Assembly: GCF_000698595.1 (NCBI RefSeq)
Contig: NZ_JFHC01000048.1
Span: forward strand, 1-64,000
DNA from: Caballeronia glathei
GTDB lineage: Bacteria; Pseudomonadota; Gammaproteobacteria; Burkholderiales; Burkholderiaceae
Direction: 5' to 3'
Length of the DNA: 64,000 bases
This document shows positions 48,140 to 58,614 of this stretch, piece after piece; within the stretch, counting starts at the first letter, position 1; every line of letters starts with the position of its first letter. The notes below the pieces were generated by a model, which worked only from the letters and a program-made list of their open reading frames with translations, was not told where the DNA came from and did no database searches. The position numbers were made by a program, and so were the translations under genes.

Positions 48140-48828
48140 GTTCGGTGCCGCAGACTTCGTCGTCGGTCGCGGCCAGCGCGCCGCTCACGCTCGCGCTTTC
48201 GAAAGGGCGTATCTTCGAGGAAACGCTGCCGCTTCTCGCCGCTGCCGGCGTACAGGTGGCCGAGGACCCGGAGACGTCGCGCAAGCTGATTCTTCCGACC
48301 ACGAACCCGCACCTGCGCGTGATCATCGTGCGCGCAACCGATGTGCCGACCTACGTGGAATACGGCGCGGCGGACTTCGGCGTGGCTGGCAAGGACGTGC
48401 TGATCGAGCACGGCGGCGGCGGGCTCTATCAGCCGGTCGATCTGAACATTGCGTGCTGCCGGATGTCGGTGGCGGTGAAGGCGGGTTTCGACTACGCGAG
48501 CGCAGTGCGCCAGGGCGCGAGGCTGCGCGTCGCGACCAAGTATGTGGAAGTGGCGCGGGAGCATTTCGCGTCGAAGGGCGTGCACGTCGATCTGATCAAG
48601 CTGTACGGTTCGATGGAGCTCGCGCCGCTCGTGGGCCTGGCCGATGCGATCGTCGACCTGGTCAGCTCGGGCGGCACGCTTCGGGCGAACAATCTCGTCG
48701 AGGTGGAGGAAATCATGCAGATTTCGTCGCGTCTCGTCGTCAATCAGGCCGCGCTGAAGCTGAAGCGCGCGGCGCTGAAGCCGTTTCTCGACGCGTTCGA
48801 ACGCGCATCGGTGGGCAACGGCAACTGA
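48136..48828 (+). CDS. hisG: ATP phosphoribosyltransferase, short form
   Basis: Joins ATP and PRPP, step one of histidine synthesis. The 230-residue protein is the short HisG type: it lacks the C-terminal regulatory domain and needs HisZ to be active and feedback-controlled. Family stretches include [30 protein letters not shown] and [13 protein letters not shown] (PRPP loop). No hisZ is in the window. Translation is coupled to murA. Confidence 0.96.
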   Translation: MSSVPQTSSSVAASAPLTLALSKGRIFEETLPLLAAAGVQVAEDPETSRKLILPTTNPHLRVIIVRATDVPTYVEYGAADFGVAGKDVLIEHGGGGLYQPVDLNIACCRMSVAVKAGFDYASAVRQGARLRVATKYVEVAREHFASKGVHVDLIKLYGSMELAPLVGLADAIVDLVSSGGTLRANNLVEVEEIMQISSRLVVNQAALKLKRAALKPFLDAFERASVGNGN

Positions 48829-48876
48829 GCGTGCCGGGCGAAGACGCCGCACGCGATACTGAAACGGAAAACCAGC

Positions 48877-50202
48877 ATGTCTATCAAGATTCGCAAACTC
48901 GATTCCGGTGCCAACGGCTTTCGGGAGGCGCTGCACGCGGTGCTCGCGTTCGAGGCGAGCGAGGACGAAGCCATCGAGCGCTCGGTCGCGCAGATTCTCG
49001 CCGACGTGAAGGCGCGCGGCGACGAAGCCGTGCTCGAGCACACCAACCGGTTCGACCGGCTGAAGGCGGAGAGCGTCGCGGCGCTGGAGCTGCCGGCGGC
49101 CGAACTGGAAGCGGCGCTCGAAGGGCTCGAGCCCAAGCGCCGCGCCGCGCTCGAAGCCGCGGCGGCGCGCGTGCGCGGCTATCACGAGAAGCAGCGGATC
49201 GAATGCGGCAGCCATAGCTGGCAATACACCGAATCGGACGGCACCGTGCTCGGCCAGAAAGTCACGCCGCTCGATCGCGCGGGCATCTACGTGCCGGGCG
49301 GCAAGGCGGCGTATCCGTCGTCGGTGCTGATGAACGCGATTCCGGCGCGCGTCGCGGGCGTCAAGGAAATCGTGATGGTCGTGCCGACCCCGGACGGCGT
49401 GAAGAACCCGCTCGTGCTGGCGGCGGCGCTCCTCGGCGGCGTGGACCGCGTGTTCACGATCGGCGGCGCGCAGGCGGTGGGCGCGCTCGCGTACGGCACG
49501 CAAACCGTGCCCGCCGTCGACAAGATCTGCGGCCCGGGCAATGCGTACGTCGCGTCGGCGAAGCGCCGCGTGTTCGGCACCGTCGGCATCGACATGATCG
49601 CGGGGCCGTCGGAGATTCTGGTGATCTGCGACGCCACCACCGATCCGCGCTGGGTCGCGATGGACCTGTTCTCGCAGGCCGAGCACGACGAGCTCGCGCA
49701 ATCCATCCTGCTGTGCCCCGACGCGGAGTTCATCGCGCGGGTGGAAGAGGCGATCATCGAACTGCTTCCCGCGATGCCGCGCCGCGAGGTCATCCAGCGC
49801 TCGCTCGAAGACCGCGGGGCGCTCGTCAAGGTGAAGGACATGGCCGAAGCCTGCGCGATCGCCAACGACATCGCGCCCGAGCATCTCGAAATTTCCGCGC
49901 TCGACCCGCACCACTGGGCGGCGCAGATCCGCCACGCCGGCGCGATCTTCCTCGGCCGCTACACGAGCGAGAGCCTCGGCGACTACTGCGCCGGCCCTAA
50001 CCACGTGCTGCCGACTTCGCGCACGGCGCGCTTTTCGTCGCCGCTCGGCGTCTACGATTTCATGAAGCGCTCGAGCGTGATCGAAGTGAGCGCGGAAGGC
50101 GCGCAGACGCTCGGCGAGATCGCCGCCGAACTCGCCTACGGCGAAGGCCTGCAGGCGCACGCGCGCAGCGCCGAATACCGGATGAAGAACACCGCGCAAT
50201 AA
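48877..50202 (+). CDS. hisD: Histidinol dehydrogenase
   Basis: Zinc enzyme that oxidises histidinol to histidine in two NAD-dependent steps. The 441 residues include [20 protein letters not shown], the signature around [26 protein letters not shown] and the zinc-site histidine region [20 protein letters not shown]. It lies 48 bases after hisG. Confidence 0.97.
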   Translation: MSIKIRKLDSGANGFREALHAVLAFEASEDEAIERSVAQILADVKARGDEAVLEHTNRFDRLKAESVAALELPAAELEAALEGLEPKRRAALEAAAARVRGYHEKQRIECGSHSWQYTESDGTVLGQKVTPLDRAGIYVPGGKAAYPSSVLMNAIPARVAGVKEIVMVVPTPDGVKNPLVLAAALLGGVDRVFTIGGAQAVGALAYGTQTVPAVDKICGPGNAYVASAKRRVFGTVGIDMIAGPSEILVICDATTDPRWVAMDLFSQAEHDELAQSILLCPDAEFIARVEEAIIELLPAMPRREVIQRSLEDRGALVKVKDMAEACAIANDIAPEHLEISALDPHHWAAQIRHAGAIFLGRYTSESLGDYCAGPNHVLPTSRTARFSSPLGVYDFMKRSSVIEVSAEGAQTLGEIAAELAYGEGLQAHARSAEYRMKNTAQ

Positions 50203-50277
50203 GACATCAGGCGCTCCGACGAACGAACAAGGCGGCCCGAGAGCCGCCCGCGGCCGACGAGAGCGGCCAGCACGATC

Positions 50278-51348
50278 ATGACCACACCACAAGACATCAT
50301 CCGTCCCGACGTCCTCGCGATGACGAGCTATCCGGTGCCCGACGCTACGGGCCTGATCAAGCTCGACGCGATGGAAAATCCGTACAGCCTCCCCGCCGGC
50401 CTCGCGGCGCAACTGGGCGAGCACCTCGCGGGCGTCGCGCTGAACCGCTATCCGGCGCCGCGCCCGTCGGATCTGCTCGCGAAGATCAAGCGCGCGATGG
50501 GCGTGCCGCCCGCCTGCGAAGTGCTGCTCGGCAACGGCTCGGACGAACTGATCAGCATGATGTCGATGGCGTGCTCGAAACCGGGCGCAAAGGCCGTCGC
50601 GCCGGTGCCGGGCTTCGTCATGTACCAGATGTCGGCGATCTTCGCGCATCTCGAATTTATCGGCGTGCCGCTGAACGCGGATTTCACGCTCGATGCCGAC
50701 GCGCTCGTCGCGGCCATCGAAGAGCACGCGCCCGCGCTCGTGTACCTCGCGTACCCGAACAATCCGACCGGCACGCTGTTCGACGACGCCGACATCGAGC
50801 GCGTGATCGCGGCGGCGCAAAAGAGCCTCGTCGTGATCGACGAGGCGTACCAGCCCTTTGCCGAAAAGAGCTGGCTGCCGCGCGCGGGTGAATTCGACAA
50901 CGTCGTCGTGATGCGCACGGTGTCGAAGCTCGGCCTCGCGGGCATCCGGCTCGGCTACATGGCGGGCACGGCGCGCTGGATCACCGAATTCGACAAGGTG
51001 CGCCCGCCCTACAACATCAACGTGCTGACGCAGGCGACCGCGGATTTTCTGCTCGATCACCTCGATATCCTCGACGCGCAGGCCGCCGAGCTTCGCGCGG
51101 AACGCGAGCGCCTCGCGCGCGCGGTCGCCGCGCTGCCCGGCGCGACGGTTTTTCCAAGCGCCGGCAACTTCCTGCTGGTGCGCGTGCCAGATGCGGCCGT
51201 GACGTTCGAAACCCTGCTGACGTCGCGGGTTTTGATCAAAAACGTGAGTAAAATGCATCCATTGCTCGCAAATTGCGTGCGTTTGACGGTCGGATCGGCC
51301 GAAGAGAACGCGCAACTGGTCGCCGCTCTGAAGCTCGCGCTGCACTAA
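50278..51348 (+). CDS. hisC: Histidinol-phosphate aminotransferase
   Basis: PLP enzyme that converts imidazole acetol phosphate to histidinol phosphate. The 356-residue class II aminotransferase has [10 protein letters not shown], the [11 protein letters not shown] aspartate, and the PLP lysine K217 in [17 protein letters not shown]. It follows hisD after 75 bases and precedes hisB by 36. Confidence 0.96.
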   Translation: MTTPQDIIRPDVLAMTSYPVPDATGLIKLDAMENPYSLPAGLAAQLGEHLAGVALNRYPAPRPSDLLAKIKRAMGVPPACEVLLGNGSDELISMMSMACSKPGAKAVAPVPGFVMYQMSAIFAHLEFIGVPLNADFTLDADALVAAIEEHAPALVYLAYPNNPTGTLFDDADIERVIAAAQKSLVVIDEAYQPFAEKSWLPRAGEFDNVVVMRTVSKLGLAGIRLGYMAGTARWITEFDKVRPPYNINVLTQATADFLLDHLDILDAQAAELRAERERLARAVAALPGATVFPSAGNFLLVRVPDAAVTFETLLTSRVLIKNVSKMHPLLANCVRLTVGSAEENAQLVAALKLALH

Positions 51349-51384
51349 AACCACTTTCTCTTAAAAAAGTCTCAAGGAAACACC

Positions 51385-51972
51385 ATGCGTATTGCGGAAG
51401 TCGTTCGCAACACCAGCGAAACGCAGATCCGTGTGAAGCTCGATCTGGACGGCACCGGCAAGCAGAAGCTCGCCACCGGCGTGCCGTTCCTCGACCATAT
51501 GCTCGACCAGATCGCGCGCCACGGCCTTTTCGACCTCGAAGTCGAAGCGCATGGCGATCTCCATATCGACGATCACCACACCGTGGAAGACACCGGCATC
51601 ACGCTCGGGCAGGCGGTGGCGAAGGCGATCGGCGATCGCAAGGGCATCCGCCGCTACGGCCATTCGTACGTGCCGCTCGACGAGGCGCTGTCGCGCGTGG
51701 TGATCGACTTTTCGGGCCGTCCTGGCCTCGAATTCCACGTGCCGTTCACGCGCGCGCGCATCGGCACGTTCGACGTCGACCTGACCATCGAGTTTTTTCG
51801 CGGCTTCGTGAACCATGCGGGCGTGACGCTGCATGTCGATAATCTTCGCGGCATCAACGCGCATCACCAGGTCGAGACGGTGTTCAAGGCGTTCGGGCGC
51901 GCGCTGCGCATGGCGGTCGAATTCGACGATCGCGCGGCGGGCCAGATTCCGTCCACCAAGGGCAGCCTTTGA
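51385..51972 (+). CDS. hisB: Imidazoleglycerol-phosphate dehydratase (monofunctional HisB)
   Basis: Manganese-dependent dehydratase of histidine synthesis. The 195 residues contain the two metal motifs ([13 protein letters not shown] with [11 protein letters not shown], and [21 protein letters not shown] with E). Only the dehydratase is present; the histidinol-phosphate phosphatase fused in enterobacterial HisB is absent and must be supplied by a gene elsewhere. Confidence 0.97.
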   Translation: MRIAEVVRNTSETQIRVKLDLDGTGKQKLATGVPFLDHMLDQIARHGLFDLEVEAHGDLHIDDHHTVEDTGITLGQAVAKAIGDRKGIRRYGHSYVPLDEALSRVVIDFSGRPGLEFHVPFTRARIGTFDVDLTIEFFRGFVNHAGVTLHVDNLRGINAHHQVETVFKAFGRALRMAVEFDDRAAGQIPSTKGSL

Positions 51973-52049
51973 TCCGCGTCGGATGAGCGGAAAGAGCCGG
52001 GCTGCGCTTTCTCGGCTGCCTGTGTCGAAAAGTGTCGTGACGGCTGGCG

Positions 52050-52670
52050 ATGGATCTATTCAAATCATTCATTTCACTGCTTGCGCTGATCAACCCGGTC
52101 GGCGCGATTCCGTTTTTCCTGAGCCTGACGCAGCAGCAGTCGAGCATCGAAAAGCGCAACACGATCCGCGTCGCGTCGATTTCGGTGTTCTGCGTGATCG
52201 CCGTGACGGCGCTGCTCGGGCAGCAGATCATCGAATTCTTCGGCATTTCGGTGGCGTCGTTCGAAGTGGGCGGCGGAATCATCATGCTGCTGATGGCGCT
52301 CAACATGCTGAACGCGCAGGTCGGCAACGCGCGCTCCACGCCCGAAGAGCGCATGGAAGCCGAGGAAAAGAACAACGTCGCGGTCGTGCCGCTCGCCATT
52401 CCGCTCCTGACCGGGCCGGGGTCGATCAGCACGGTGATCGTCTATTCTGCAAACTCGCATCACTGGTACGACCGGCTCGGGCTGATCGTGATCGGCGCCG
52501 TGATCGCCGCCCTGTGTTTCGGCGCGCTGAATCTCGCCGAGCCGATTGCGCGCTGGGTCGGGCGCACCGGCATCAATATCGGTACGCGACTGATGGGTTT
52601 GATGCTGGCCGCACTGGCGGTCGAATTCATCGTCGATGGATTGAAGGCGTTGCTGCCTAACTTGAAATGA
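52050..52670 (+). CDS. MarC family integral membrane protein
   Basis: A 206-residue protein with six membrane helices of the MarC/UPF0056 family, function unknown (an old link with multiple antibiotic resistance was not upheld). Landmarks are [17 protein letters not shown] and [18 protein letters not shown], the two half-repeats of the family. It interrupts the his genes, and its stop overlaps the hisH ATG (ATGA), so hisH translation depends on it. Conservation of this place in Burkholderiaceae would suggest more than chance. Confidence 0.92.
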   Translation: MDLFKSFISLLALINPVGAIPFFLSLTQQQSSIEKRNTIRVASISVFCVIAVTALLGQQIIEFFGISVASFEVGGGIIMLLMALNMLNAQVGNARSTPEERMEAEEKNNVAVVPLAIPLLTGPGSISTVIVYSANSHHWYDRLGLIVIGAVIAALCFGALNLAEPIARWVGRTGINIGTRLMGLMLAALAVEFIVDGLKALLPNLK

Positions 52671-53308
52671 AAACTTCGATAGCGATTGTTGATTACGGAA
52701 TGGGCAACCTGCGCTCGGTGTACCAGGCGCTGAGAAAGGCGGCTCCGGAAGCGGACGTGGCGATCGTCGAGCAGCCCGAGGCGATTCGCGCGGCCGATCG
52801 CGTGGTGCTGCCCGGACAGGGCGCGATGCGCGACTGCATGGGCCACCTCGGCGCGTCCGGTCTGCAGGAGGCGGTGATGGAGGCCGCGCGCGAGAAGCCG
52901 ATGCTCGGCGTGTGCGTCGGAGAGCAAATGCTCTTCGACTGGTCCGAGGAAGGCGACACGAAGGGCCTCGGTCTTTTGCCGGGCAAGGTGGTGCGCTTTC
53001 AGCTGGAAGGCCAGCTGCAGGACGACGGCTCGCGCTTCAAGGTGCCGCAGATGGGCTGGAACCGCGTGCGTCAGGCGCAACGCCATGCACTCTGGGACGG
53101 CATCGCCGACAGCGCGTTCTTCTACTTCGTGCACAGTTATTACGTCGTGCCGGCGAATCCGGCGCATACATCGGGCGAAACGATATATGGCGCACCGTTC
53201 ACATCGGCGGTGGCGCGCGACAATATCTTCGCGACCCAATTTCACCCGGAGAAGAGTGCCGACGCGGGCCTGCGCCTGTATCGGAACTTCGTGCACTGGA
53301 ATCCGTGA
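52667..53308 (+). CDS. hisH: Imidazole glycerol phosphate synthase, glutamine amidotransferase subunit
   Basis: Releases ammonia from glutamine for HisF. The 213-residue class I amidotransferase has the nucleophile C83 in [12 protein letters not shown], with the histidine and glutamate of the triad in [14 protein letters not shown]. The N-terminus [14 protein letters not shown] is typical. It is coupled to the MarC-family gene; a 158-base gap before hisA follows. Confidence 0.97.
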   Translation: MKTSIAIVDYGMGNLRSVYQALRKAAPEADVAIVEQPEAIRAADRVVLPGQGAMRDCMGHLGASGLQEAVMEAAREKPMLGVCVGEQMLFDWSEEGDTKGLGLLPGKVVRFQLEGQLQDDGSRFKVPQMGWNRVRQAQRHALWDGIADSAFFYFVHSYYVVPANPAHTSGETIYGAPFTSAVARDNIFATQFHPEKSADAGLRLYRNFVHWNP

Positions 53309-53466
53309 TTCGGGCGGAAACTCCGTGTTTTCGACGTTTTTGCCTATGCCGAATGCATCCGCGGGCGTCGCGATACTTGTACTACACTAGCGAAACGGTC
53401 GCGCGCCGGCTTGCAGCCTCGGGCGAACCCGTTTGACCAACCTTCACCAGATAACACGCGATTTCT

Positions 53467-54219
53467 ATGTTGCTCATTCCGGCCATCGATCTTAAAGACG
53501 GTCAGTGCGTACGCCTCAAGCAAGGCGATATGGACCAGGCGACCATTTTTTCCGAAGATCCGGCGGCGATGGCCCGGCACTGGGTCGATCGGGGCGCGCG
53601 GCGGCTGCATCTCGTCGACCTGAACGGCGCCTTCGCCGGCAGGCCGAAGAACGAAGATGCGATTCGCGCGATCATCCAGGAAGTCGGCAGCGACATTCCG
53701 GTGCAACTGGGCGGCGGCATCCGCGACCTGAACACCATCGAGCGTTATCTCGACGACGGCCTCGAATACGTGATCATCGGCACGGCCGCGGTGAAGAACC
53801 CGGGCTTCCTGAAGGACGCCTGCACGGCGTTCGCGGGCCACATCATCGTCGGCCTGGATGCGAAGGACGGCAAAGTGGCAACGGACGGCTGGAGCAAGCT
53901 CACGGGCCATGAGGTCGTGGATCTCGGCCGCAAGTTCGAGGACTACGGCTGCGAGGCGATCATCTACACCGACATCGGCCGCGACGGCATGCTCCAGGGC
54001 ATCAATATCGAAGCCACGGTGCGGCTCGCGCAGGCGGTGAAGATTCCGGTGATCGCGAGCGGCGGATTGTCGAACCTGTCCGACATCGAATCGCTCTGCG
54101 AAGTCGAGGACGAGGGCATCGAAGGCGTGATCTGCGGCCGCGCGATCTATTCGGGCGATCTCGACTTCGCCGCCGCGCAAACGCGCGCCGACATGCTGCG
54201 CGAAGCCGACGACGCCTGA
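53467..54219 (+). CDS. hisA: Phosphoribosylformimino-AICAR ribotide isomerase
   Basis: Opens the phosphoribosyl ring in histidine synthesis (ProFAR to PRFAR). The 250-residue TIM barrel begins [20 protein letters not shown] with the catalytic aspartate, and has the second half signature [19 protein letters not shown] and the phosphate loops QLGGGIRD and ASGGLSNL. Confidence 0.97.
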   Translation: MLLIPAIDLKDGQCVRLKQGDMDQATIFSEDPAAMARHWVDRGARRLHLVDLNGAFAGRPKNEDAIRAIIQEVGSDIPVQLGGGIRDLNTIERYLDDGLEYVIIGTAAVKNPGFLKDACTAFAGHIIVGLDAKDGKVATDGWSKLTGHEVVDLGRKFEDYGCEAIIYTDIGRDGMLQGINIEATVRLAQAVKIPVIASGGLSNLSDIESLCEVEDEGIEGVICGRAIYSGDLDFAAAQTRADMLREADDA

Positions 54220-54331
54220 TCGCCGCGGCTTTCAGCTCATCGCGTGACGCACTTCCGGCGCCCGGTGAGGGCGCTGGCCGCTCGTCGGCACGACGGCGCT
54301 TCCACTCGCACGAAACGGTATCTGCAAGAAC

Positions 54332-55105
54332 ATGGCTCTCGCTAAACGCATCATCCCCTGCCTCGACGTGACCGCCGGCCGCGTCGTCAAAGGCGTCAAC
54401 TTCCTGGAATTGCGCGATGCGGGCGATCCGGTGGAAATCGCGCGCCGCTACGACGACCAGGGCGCCGACGAACTCACCTTTCTCGACATCACGGCCACTT
54501 CCGACCAGCGCGACCTGATTCTTCCGATCATCGAGTCGGTGGCGTCGCAGGTCTTCATTCCGCTGACGGTCGGTGGCGGCGTGCGCGCGGTCGAGGATGT
54601 GCGGCGGCTTCTCAATGCCGGCGCGGACAAGATCAGCATGAATTCGTCGGCGGTCGCGAATCCGCAGCTCGTGCGCGACGCGTCGGACAAGCACGGATCG
54701 CAATGCATCGTGGTTGCGATCGATGCAAAGCGGGTATCGGCCGAGGGCGAGGCGCCGCGCTGGGAAGTGTTCACCCACGGCGGGCGCAAGGGCACCGGGC
54801 TCGACGTGATCGAATGGGCGCGCAAGATGGCCGATTTCGGCGCCGGTGAAATCCTGCTGACCAGCATGGACCGCGACGGCACGAAGGCGGGCTTCGATCT
54901 CGCGTTGACCCGTGCCGTCTCGGACGCGGTGCCGGTGCCGGTGATCGCTTCGGGGGGCGTCGGTTCGCTGCAGCATCTGGCGGACGGCATCGTCGAAGGC
55001 CGCGCGGACGCGGTGCTGGCGGCGAGCATCTTTCACTACGGCGAACACACCGTCGGCGAAGCGAAACGCTTCATGGCGGACCAGGGCATTTCGGTGAGGA
55101 TGTAG
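54332..55105 (+). CDS. hisF: Imidazole glycerol phosphate synthase, cyclase subunit
   Basis: Uses ammonia channelled from HisH to form imidazole glycerol phosphate and AICAR. The 257-residue TIM barrel starts [19 protein letters not shown] with the catalytic aspartate and has [20 protein letters not shown] and [16 protein letters not shown] with the second. It follows hisA after 112 bases and precedes hisI by three. Confidence 0.97.
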   Translation: MALAKRIIPCLDVTAGRVVKGVNFLELRDAGDPVEIARRYDDQGADELTFLDITATSDQRDLILPIIESVASQVFIPLTVGGGVRAVEDVRRLLNAGADKISMNSSAVANPQLVRDASDKHGSQCIVVAIDAKRVSAEGEAPRWEVFTHGGRKGTGLDVIEWARKMADFGAGEILLTSMDRDGTKAGFDLALTRAVSDAVPVPVIASGGVGSLQHLADGIVEGRADAVLAASIFHYGEHTVGEAKRFMADQGISVRM

Positions 55106-55108
55106 GCT

Positions 55109-55513
55109 GTGAGCACGCAAAACGACTGGATCGGCAAGGTGAAGTGGGACGCGAACGGCCTCGTGCCGGTGATCGCGCAGGAAGCATCGACGGGCGATGT
55201 CCTGATGTTCGCGTGGATGGACCGCGAGGCGCTGGCGAAAACCATCGAACTGAAACGCGCCGTCTATTACTCGCGCTCGCGCAAGCGCTTGTGGTTCAAG
55301 GGCGAGGAATCGGGGCACGTACAGCACGTGCACGAAGTGCGGCTCGACTGCGACGAAGACGTCGTGCTGCTGAAGGTCGAGCAGGTGTCGGGTATCGCGT
55401 GCCACACCGGGCGGCATTCGTGCTTTTTCCAGAAATTCGAGGGATCGGTTGAGAGCGGCGACTGGGTCGCAGTCGAACCGGTCCTGAAAGATCCCGAAAG
55501 TATCTACAAATGA
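55109..55513 (+). CDS. hisI: Phosphoribosyl-AMP cyclohydrolase
   Basis: Opens the adenine ring of PR-AMP. The 134 residues contain [33 protein letters not shown], the metal site [16 protein letters not shown] and [10 protein letters not shown]. The gene is monofunctional: cyclohydrolase and pyrophosphohydrolase are separate genes here. The start is GTG at 55109, and the stop overlaps the hisE ATG (ATGA). Confidence 0.96.
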   Translation: MSTQNDWIGKVKWDANGLVPVIAQEASTGDVLMFAWMDREALAKTIELKRAVYYSRSRKRLWFKGEESGHVQHVHEVRLDCDEDVVLLKVEQVSGIACHTGRHSCFFQKFEGSVESGDWVAVEPVLKDPESIYK

Positions 55514-55878
55514 CGCAAATCAACACGCAGGACACGCTGCTGCGCCTGGCCGCCGTAATCGACAGCCGCAAGGGCGGCGACCCGGAACAATCCTACGTTT
55601 CCCGACTCTTTCATAAAGGCGACGACGCCGTCCTGAAGAAAATCGGCGAAGAGGCGACGGAAGTCGTCCTGGCGGCGAAAGACGCGCGTCACGGCGGCGC
55701 GCCGAAGGCGCTCGTCGGCGAAGTCGCGGATTTGTGGTTTCACTGTCTCGTCATGCTGTCGCACTTCGACCTCAACCCGGCCGACGTGATCGCCGAGCTC
55801 GAACGGCGCGAAGGCCTCTCGGGCATCGAAGAGAAGGCATTGCGCAAGTCGCGCGAGCGCGAAGAGAACGGCGGCTGA
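55510..55878 (+). CDS. hisE: Phosphoribosyl-ATP pyrophosphatase
   Basis: Removes pyrophosphate from PR-ATP. The 122-residue MazG-like helical protein has [20 protein letters not shown] followed by [11 protein letters not shown] and [13 protein letters not shown], the metal-binding acidic motifs. It is translationally coupled to hisI and is the last his gene; the next gene begins 36 bases on. Confidence 0.96.
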   Translation: MTQINTQDTLLRLAAVIDSRKGGDPEQSYVSRLFHKGDDAVLKKIGEEATEVVLAAKDARHGGAPKALVGEVADLWFHCLVMLSHFDLNPADVIAELERREGLSGIEEKALRKSREREENGG

Positions 55879-55913
55879 CGAGCGCCTGCGTCGTACAGAG
55901 GAGGGAGCGTCGA

Positions 55914-56306
55914 ATGAACCAGCCGTCTGAATCCTATCCCCCGCCTGCATACCAGAATTCGGCCGAAGCCGAACGCCAGCGGGGCCTGCGCACGCTCACG
56001 CACATTCTCTACGGACTTTACGCCGCGTACTGGCTCACCGGCGGGCTCACGGTGCTGATCGCGATCATCATCAACTATCTGAAGCGCCGGGATGTGGTCG
56101 GAACGCCGTACGAAGCGCACTTTGAATGGCAGATCCGCACCTTCTGGTGGGCGGTGCTCGGGCATCTGATTGGCGCCGCGCTGCTGTTCGTGCTGATCGG
56201 CTTTCCGATCCTGTTCGCAGTCGGCATCTGGACGCTCTATCGCGTCATCAAGGGCTGGCTGTACCTGTATGAAGACAAGTCATTCGATCCGCGCGCCTGG
56301 TTTTGA
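55914..56306 (+). CDS. DUF4870-type small membrane protein
   Basis: A 130-residue protein: a hydrophilic proline/tyrosine-containing N-terminus (YPPPAY), then three or four membrane helices with HILYGLYAAYWLTGGLTVLI, YEAHFEWQIRTFWW and a final GWLYLYEDKSFDPRAWF. This matches the DUF4870/Tic20-like families of unknown function. The start at 55914 has GAGG upstream. It lies between hisE and the HIT gene on the same strand and may share their transcript. Confidence 0.8.
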   Translation: MNQPSESYPPPAYQNSAEAERQRGLRTLTHILYGLYAAYWLTGGLTVLIAIIINYLKRRDVVGTPYEAHFEWQIRTFWWAVLGHLIGAALLFVLIGFPILFAVGIWTLYRVIKGWLYLYEDKSFDPRAWF

Positions 56307-56343
56307 GCCGCGCGCCTGAATTTGGGAATACACCGGGGAATCC

Positions 56344-56706
56344 ATGAGCCACGAAAACTGCATTTTCTGCAAAATCGCCGCGGGAGAACTGCCGAGCAAG
56401 AAGGTCTACGAGGACGACGAATTCGTCGCGTTCAACGACATCAATCCCGCGGCGCCGGTTCATGTGCTGGTGATTCCGCGCAAGCACATCGAGACGCTTT
56501 CGCATTGCACCGAAAGCGATGCGCCGCTGCTTGGTAGAATGGTTAGTCTGGTGGGGCGCCTGGCCGACGAGCTGGGTGTGGCCTATACCGGCGGCGACAC
56601 GGGTTTCCGCACGGTGATCAATACCGGGCCTGGAGGCGGGCAGGAGGTGTATCACATTCATGCTCATCTGCTGGCGGGAGCGCGTCCGTGGCGTCGCATG
56701 GGATAA
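56344..56706 (+). CDS. Histidine triad (HIT, HinT-type) hydrolase
   Basis: Purine nucleoside phosphoramidase family protein. The 120 residues begin CIFCKIAAGELPSKKVYEDD and carry the histidine triad Y103-H104-I-H106-A-H108-LL. Such proteins hydrolyse AMP-lysine or adenylated intermediates; the exact substrate is unknown. It sits between the DUF4870 gene and tatA, a frequent order in betaproteobacteria. Confidence 0.94.
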   Translation: MSHENCIFCKIAAGELPSKKVYEDDEFVAFNDINPAAPVHVLVIPRKHIETLSHCTESDAPLLGRMVSLVGRLADELGVAYTGGDTGFRTVINTGPGGGQEVYHIHAHLLAGARPWRRMG

Positions 56707-56872
56707 ACGCGCAACAAAGACGCGGATTGCGCCTTTCCAATGAAATATTGGACGCGCAAAATGACATAAAGTCAGCCGGGCGTCATCGCGCCGGCTTGTG
56801 CCGCAAGGCCGGATCAACTCGTCACGACCGACAGACAACAGGACGTGGCGGGACTAAGGAGAGTTTTCATTC

Positions 56873-57106
56873 ATGGGTTCGTTGAGCATCTGGCATTGGC
56901 TGATCGTGTTGCTGATCGTGGCACTCGTTTTCGGCACGAAGAAATTGCGTAACATCGGCGGCGATCTGGGCGGGGCGGTGAAGGGCTTCAAGGAAGGCAT
57001 GCGCGATGGCGAAACGCCTGCAGACCAGCAGCAGCGCGAACTGCCGCGCAACGGCGCAGTCGACGTCGAAGCGAAGGACAAGACACGCTCCGGCGATTAC
57101 CGCTAA
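56873..57106 (+). CDS. tatA: Twin-arginine translocase subunit TatA
   Basis: Forms the size-adjustable pore of the Tat pathway. The 77 residues have one N-terminal membrane helix ([20 protein letters not shown]), a hinge, the amphipathic helix [19 protein letters not shown], and a polar tail. The 166-base gap upstream holds an inverted repeat TCCAAT/ATTGGA at 56735-56751 but no promoter I can defend. Likely clients in this window are MsrP and the Rieske protein. Confidence 0.96.
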   Translation: MGSLSIWHWLIVLLIVALVFGTKKLRNIGGDLGGAVKGFKEGMRDGETPADQQQRELPRNGAVDVEAKDKTRSGDYR

Positions 57107-57139
57107 TCTGACCCTCAGACCTTCGGAACCTTCGATTCC

Positions 57140-57661
57140 ATGCTCGACCTCGGTCTGACCAAAATGGCGCTGATCGGCGTCGTCGCGCTGGTGGTGCTCG
57201 GGCCCGAGCGGCTGCCGGGCGTCGCCCGCACGGCGGGTGCGCTGTTCGGCCGCGCGCAGCGCTACATCAACGACGTCAAGTCGGAAGTCGCGCGCGAGAT
57301 GGAACTCGACGAACTGAAGAAAATGCGTACCCAGTTCGAGACGGCGGCGTCGAACGTCGAAAGCACGATCCACGACAATCTTCGCCAGCACGAGGCCGAA
57401 CTCAACGACGCGTGGAATCAGGGGACGTCGGTATCGCCGAGCATCGCGGGCGGGACTGACGCGCAGACGCCGGCCGATACGTCCAGCTGGCGTAGCGCGT
57501 CAGCGTCGCCGGCCAAGCGCAAGAACTGGCGCGTCAAGCAGAGCGCGGTTCCCAACTGGTACAAGCGCACGACCGCCCGGCGCACCCGCGTGCAATCGGG
57601 CGCCGCGCGTGTCGCCCGGCATACTCCCGAAACCTTGCGCCGTCCCACGAAGTTCTTCTGA
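57140..57661 (+). CDS. tatB: Twin-arginine translocase subunit TatB
   Basis: Receptor subunit that binds Tat signal peptides with TatC. The 173 residues start MLDLGLTKMALIGVVALVVL with the conserved glutamate in GPERLPGVARTAG, then a long amphipathic helix and a charged, variable tail ending in an arginine-rich stretch. It lies 33 bases after tatA. Confidence 0.95.
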   Translation: MLDLGLTKMALIGVVALVVLGPERLPGVARTAGALFGRAQRYINDVKSEVAREMELDELKKMRTQFETAASNVESTIHDNLRQHEAELNDAWNQGTSVSPSIAGGTDAQTPADTSSWRSASASPAKRKNWRVKQSAVPNWYKRTTARRTRVQSGAARVARHTPETLRRPTKFF

Positions 57662-57708
57662 GCCGGCGAGCAATCCATTCCATCGATGATCCCCAACCGA
57701 GGGCCGGC

Positions 57709-58491
57709 GTGAGCGACCCGCAACAGAAGAAAGACGAGCCCGTCGAAGAGACGTTCATCTCGCATTTGGTCGAATTGCGCGATCGCATCATTCGCGCCGG
57801 CGCGTCGGTCATTGTCGTTTTCATCGGGCTCGTCTACTGGGCGCCCGATATCTTCAAGCTGCTCGCGCGGCCGCTGATGCAGAACCTGCCGAAGGACGGG
57901 AAGATGATCGTCACCGACGTCACCGGCTCGTTCTTTGTGCCGATGAAGGTGACGATGCTCGTCGCGTCCGTGATTGCGCTGCCGATCGTGCTCTACCAGA
58001 TCTGGGCGTTCGTCGCGCCCGGACTCTATCAGCACGAGAAGAAGCTGGTTGCGCCGCTCGTCGGCAGCAGCTACACACTTTTCCTGTGCGGAATGGCGTT
58101 CGCGTACTTCATCGTGTTCCCGACCATTTTTCGCGTCATGGCGCATTACAACGCGCCACTCGGCGCGGAGATGACCACCGATATCGACAATTACCTGAGT
58201 TTCGTGCTGACGATGTTTCTCGCGTTCGGCGTGACCTTCGAGGTGCCGATCGTCGTCGTGCTGCTGGCGCGCATGGGCGTGGTGTCGATCAAGAAGCTGA
58301 AGGAAATCCGCCCGTACGTGATCGTCGGCGCATTCGTGATTTCCGCCGTGGTCACGCCGCCCGACGTCTTTTCGCAGCTGATCCTCGCGATTCCGCTCAT
58401 CGTTCTCTACGAAGCGGGGATCATCGCGGCGCGGCTCGTCGTCGGGAAGGACGGGGTGAAGAAGGAAGAGGAAGCACCGGCCGCCGAGTAG
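57709..58491 (+). CDS. tatC: Twin-arginine translocase subunit TatC
   Basis: Core Tat receptor with six membrane helices. The 260 residues show the N-terminal FISHLVELRDRIIRA motif that contacts the twin arginines, the first-loop FFVPMKVTMLVASVIALPIV and the YQIWAFVAPGLYQHEKK stretch. The start is GTG at 57709. A palindromic terminator closes the tat genes. Confidence 0.96.
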   Translation: MSDPQQKKDEPVEETFISHLVELRDRIIRAGASVIVVFIGLVYWAPDIFKLLARPLMQNLPKDGKMIVTDVTGSFFVPMKVTMLVASVIALPIVLYQIWAFVAPGLYQHEKKLVAPLVGSSYTLFLCGMAFAYFIVFPTIFRVMAHYNAPLGAEMTTDIDNYLSFVLTMFLAFGVTFEVPIVVVLLARMGVVSIKKLKEIRPYVIVGAFVISAVVTPPDVFSQLILAIPLIVLYEAGIIAARLVVGKDGVKKEEEAPAAE

Positions 58492-58531
58492 ATTCGCAGG
58501 CGCCGCGGTAAACCCGTTGCGGCAACTCGAT

Positions 58532-58566
58532 AAAAAAGGGCAGCTTCATATGAAGCTGCCCTTTTT
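58532..58566. terminator. Bidirectional palindromic terminator tatC / HtrA gene
   Basis: A perfect palindrome centred on CATATG: AGGGCAGCTT pairs with AAGCTGCCCT, with an A run before and a T run after. It serves the convergent tatC and serine protease genes. Confidence 0.92.
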
Positions 58567-58614
58567 GCTTCCTTGCCGCGTTGCCCTGCTTTCGCCGCGC
58601 GTTCGCTGCGGCTG

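Noticed and set aside
48061-51354. A 1097-codon open frame antisense to hisG, hisD and hisC
   Set aside because: Same GC-driven artefact; it spans three real genes and their gaps and shows no family motif.
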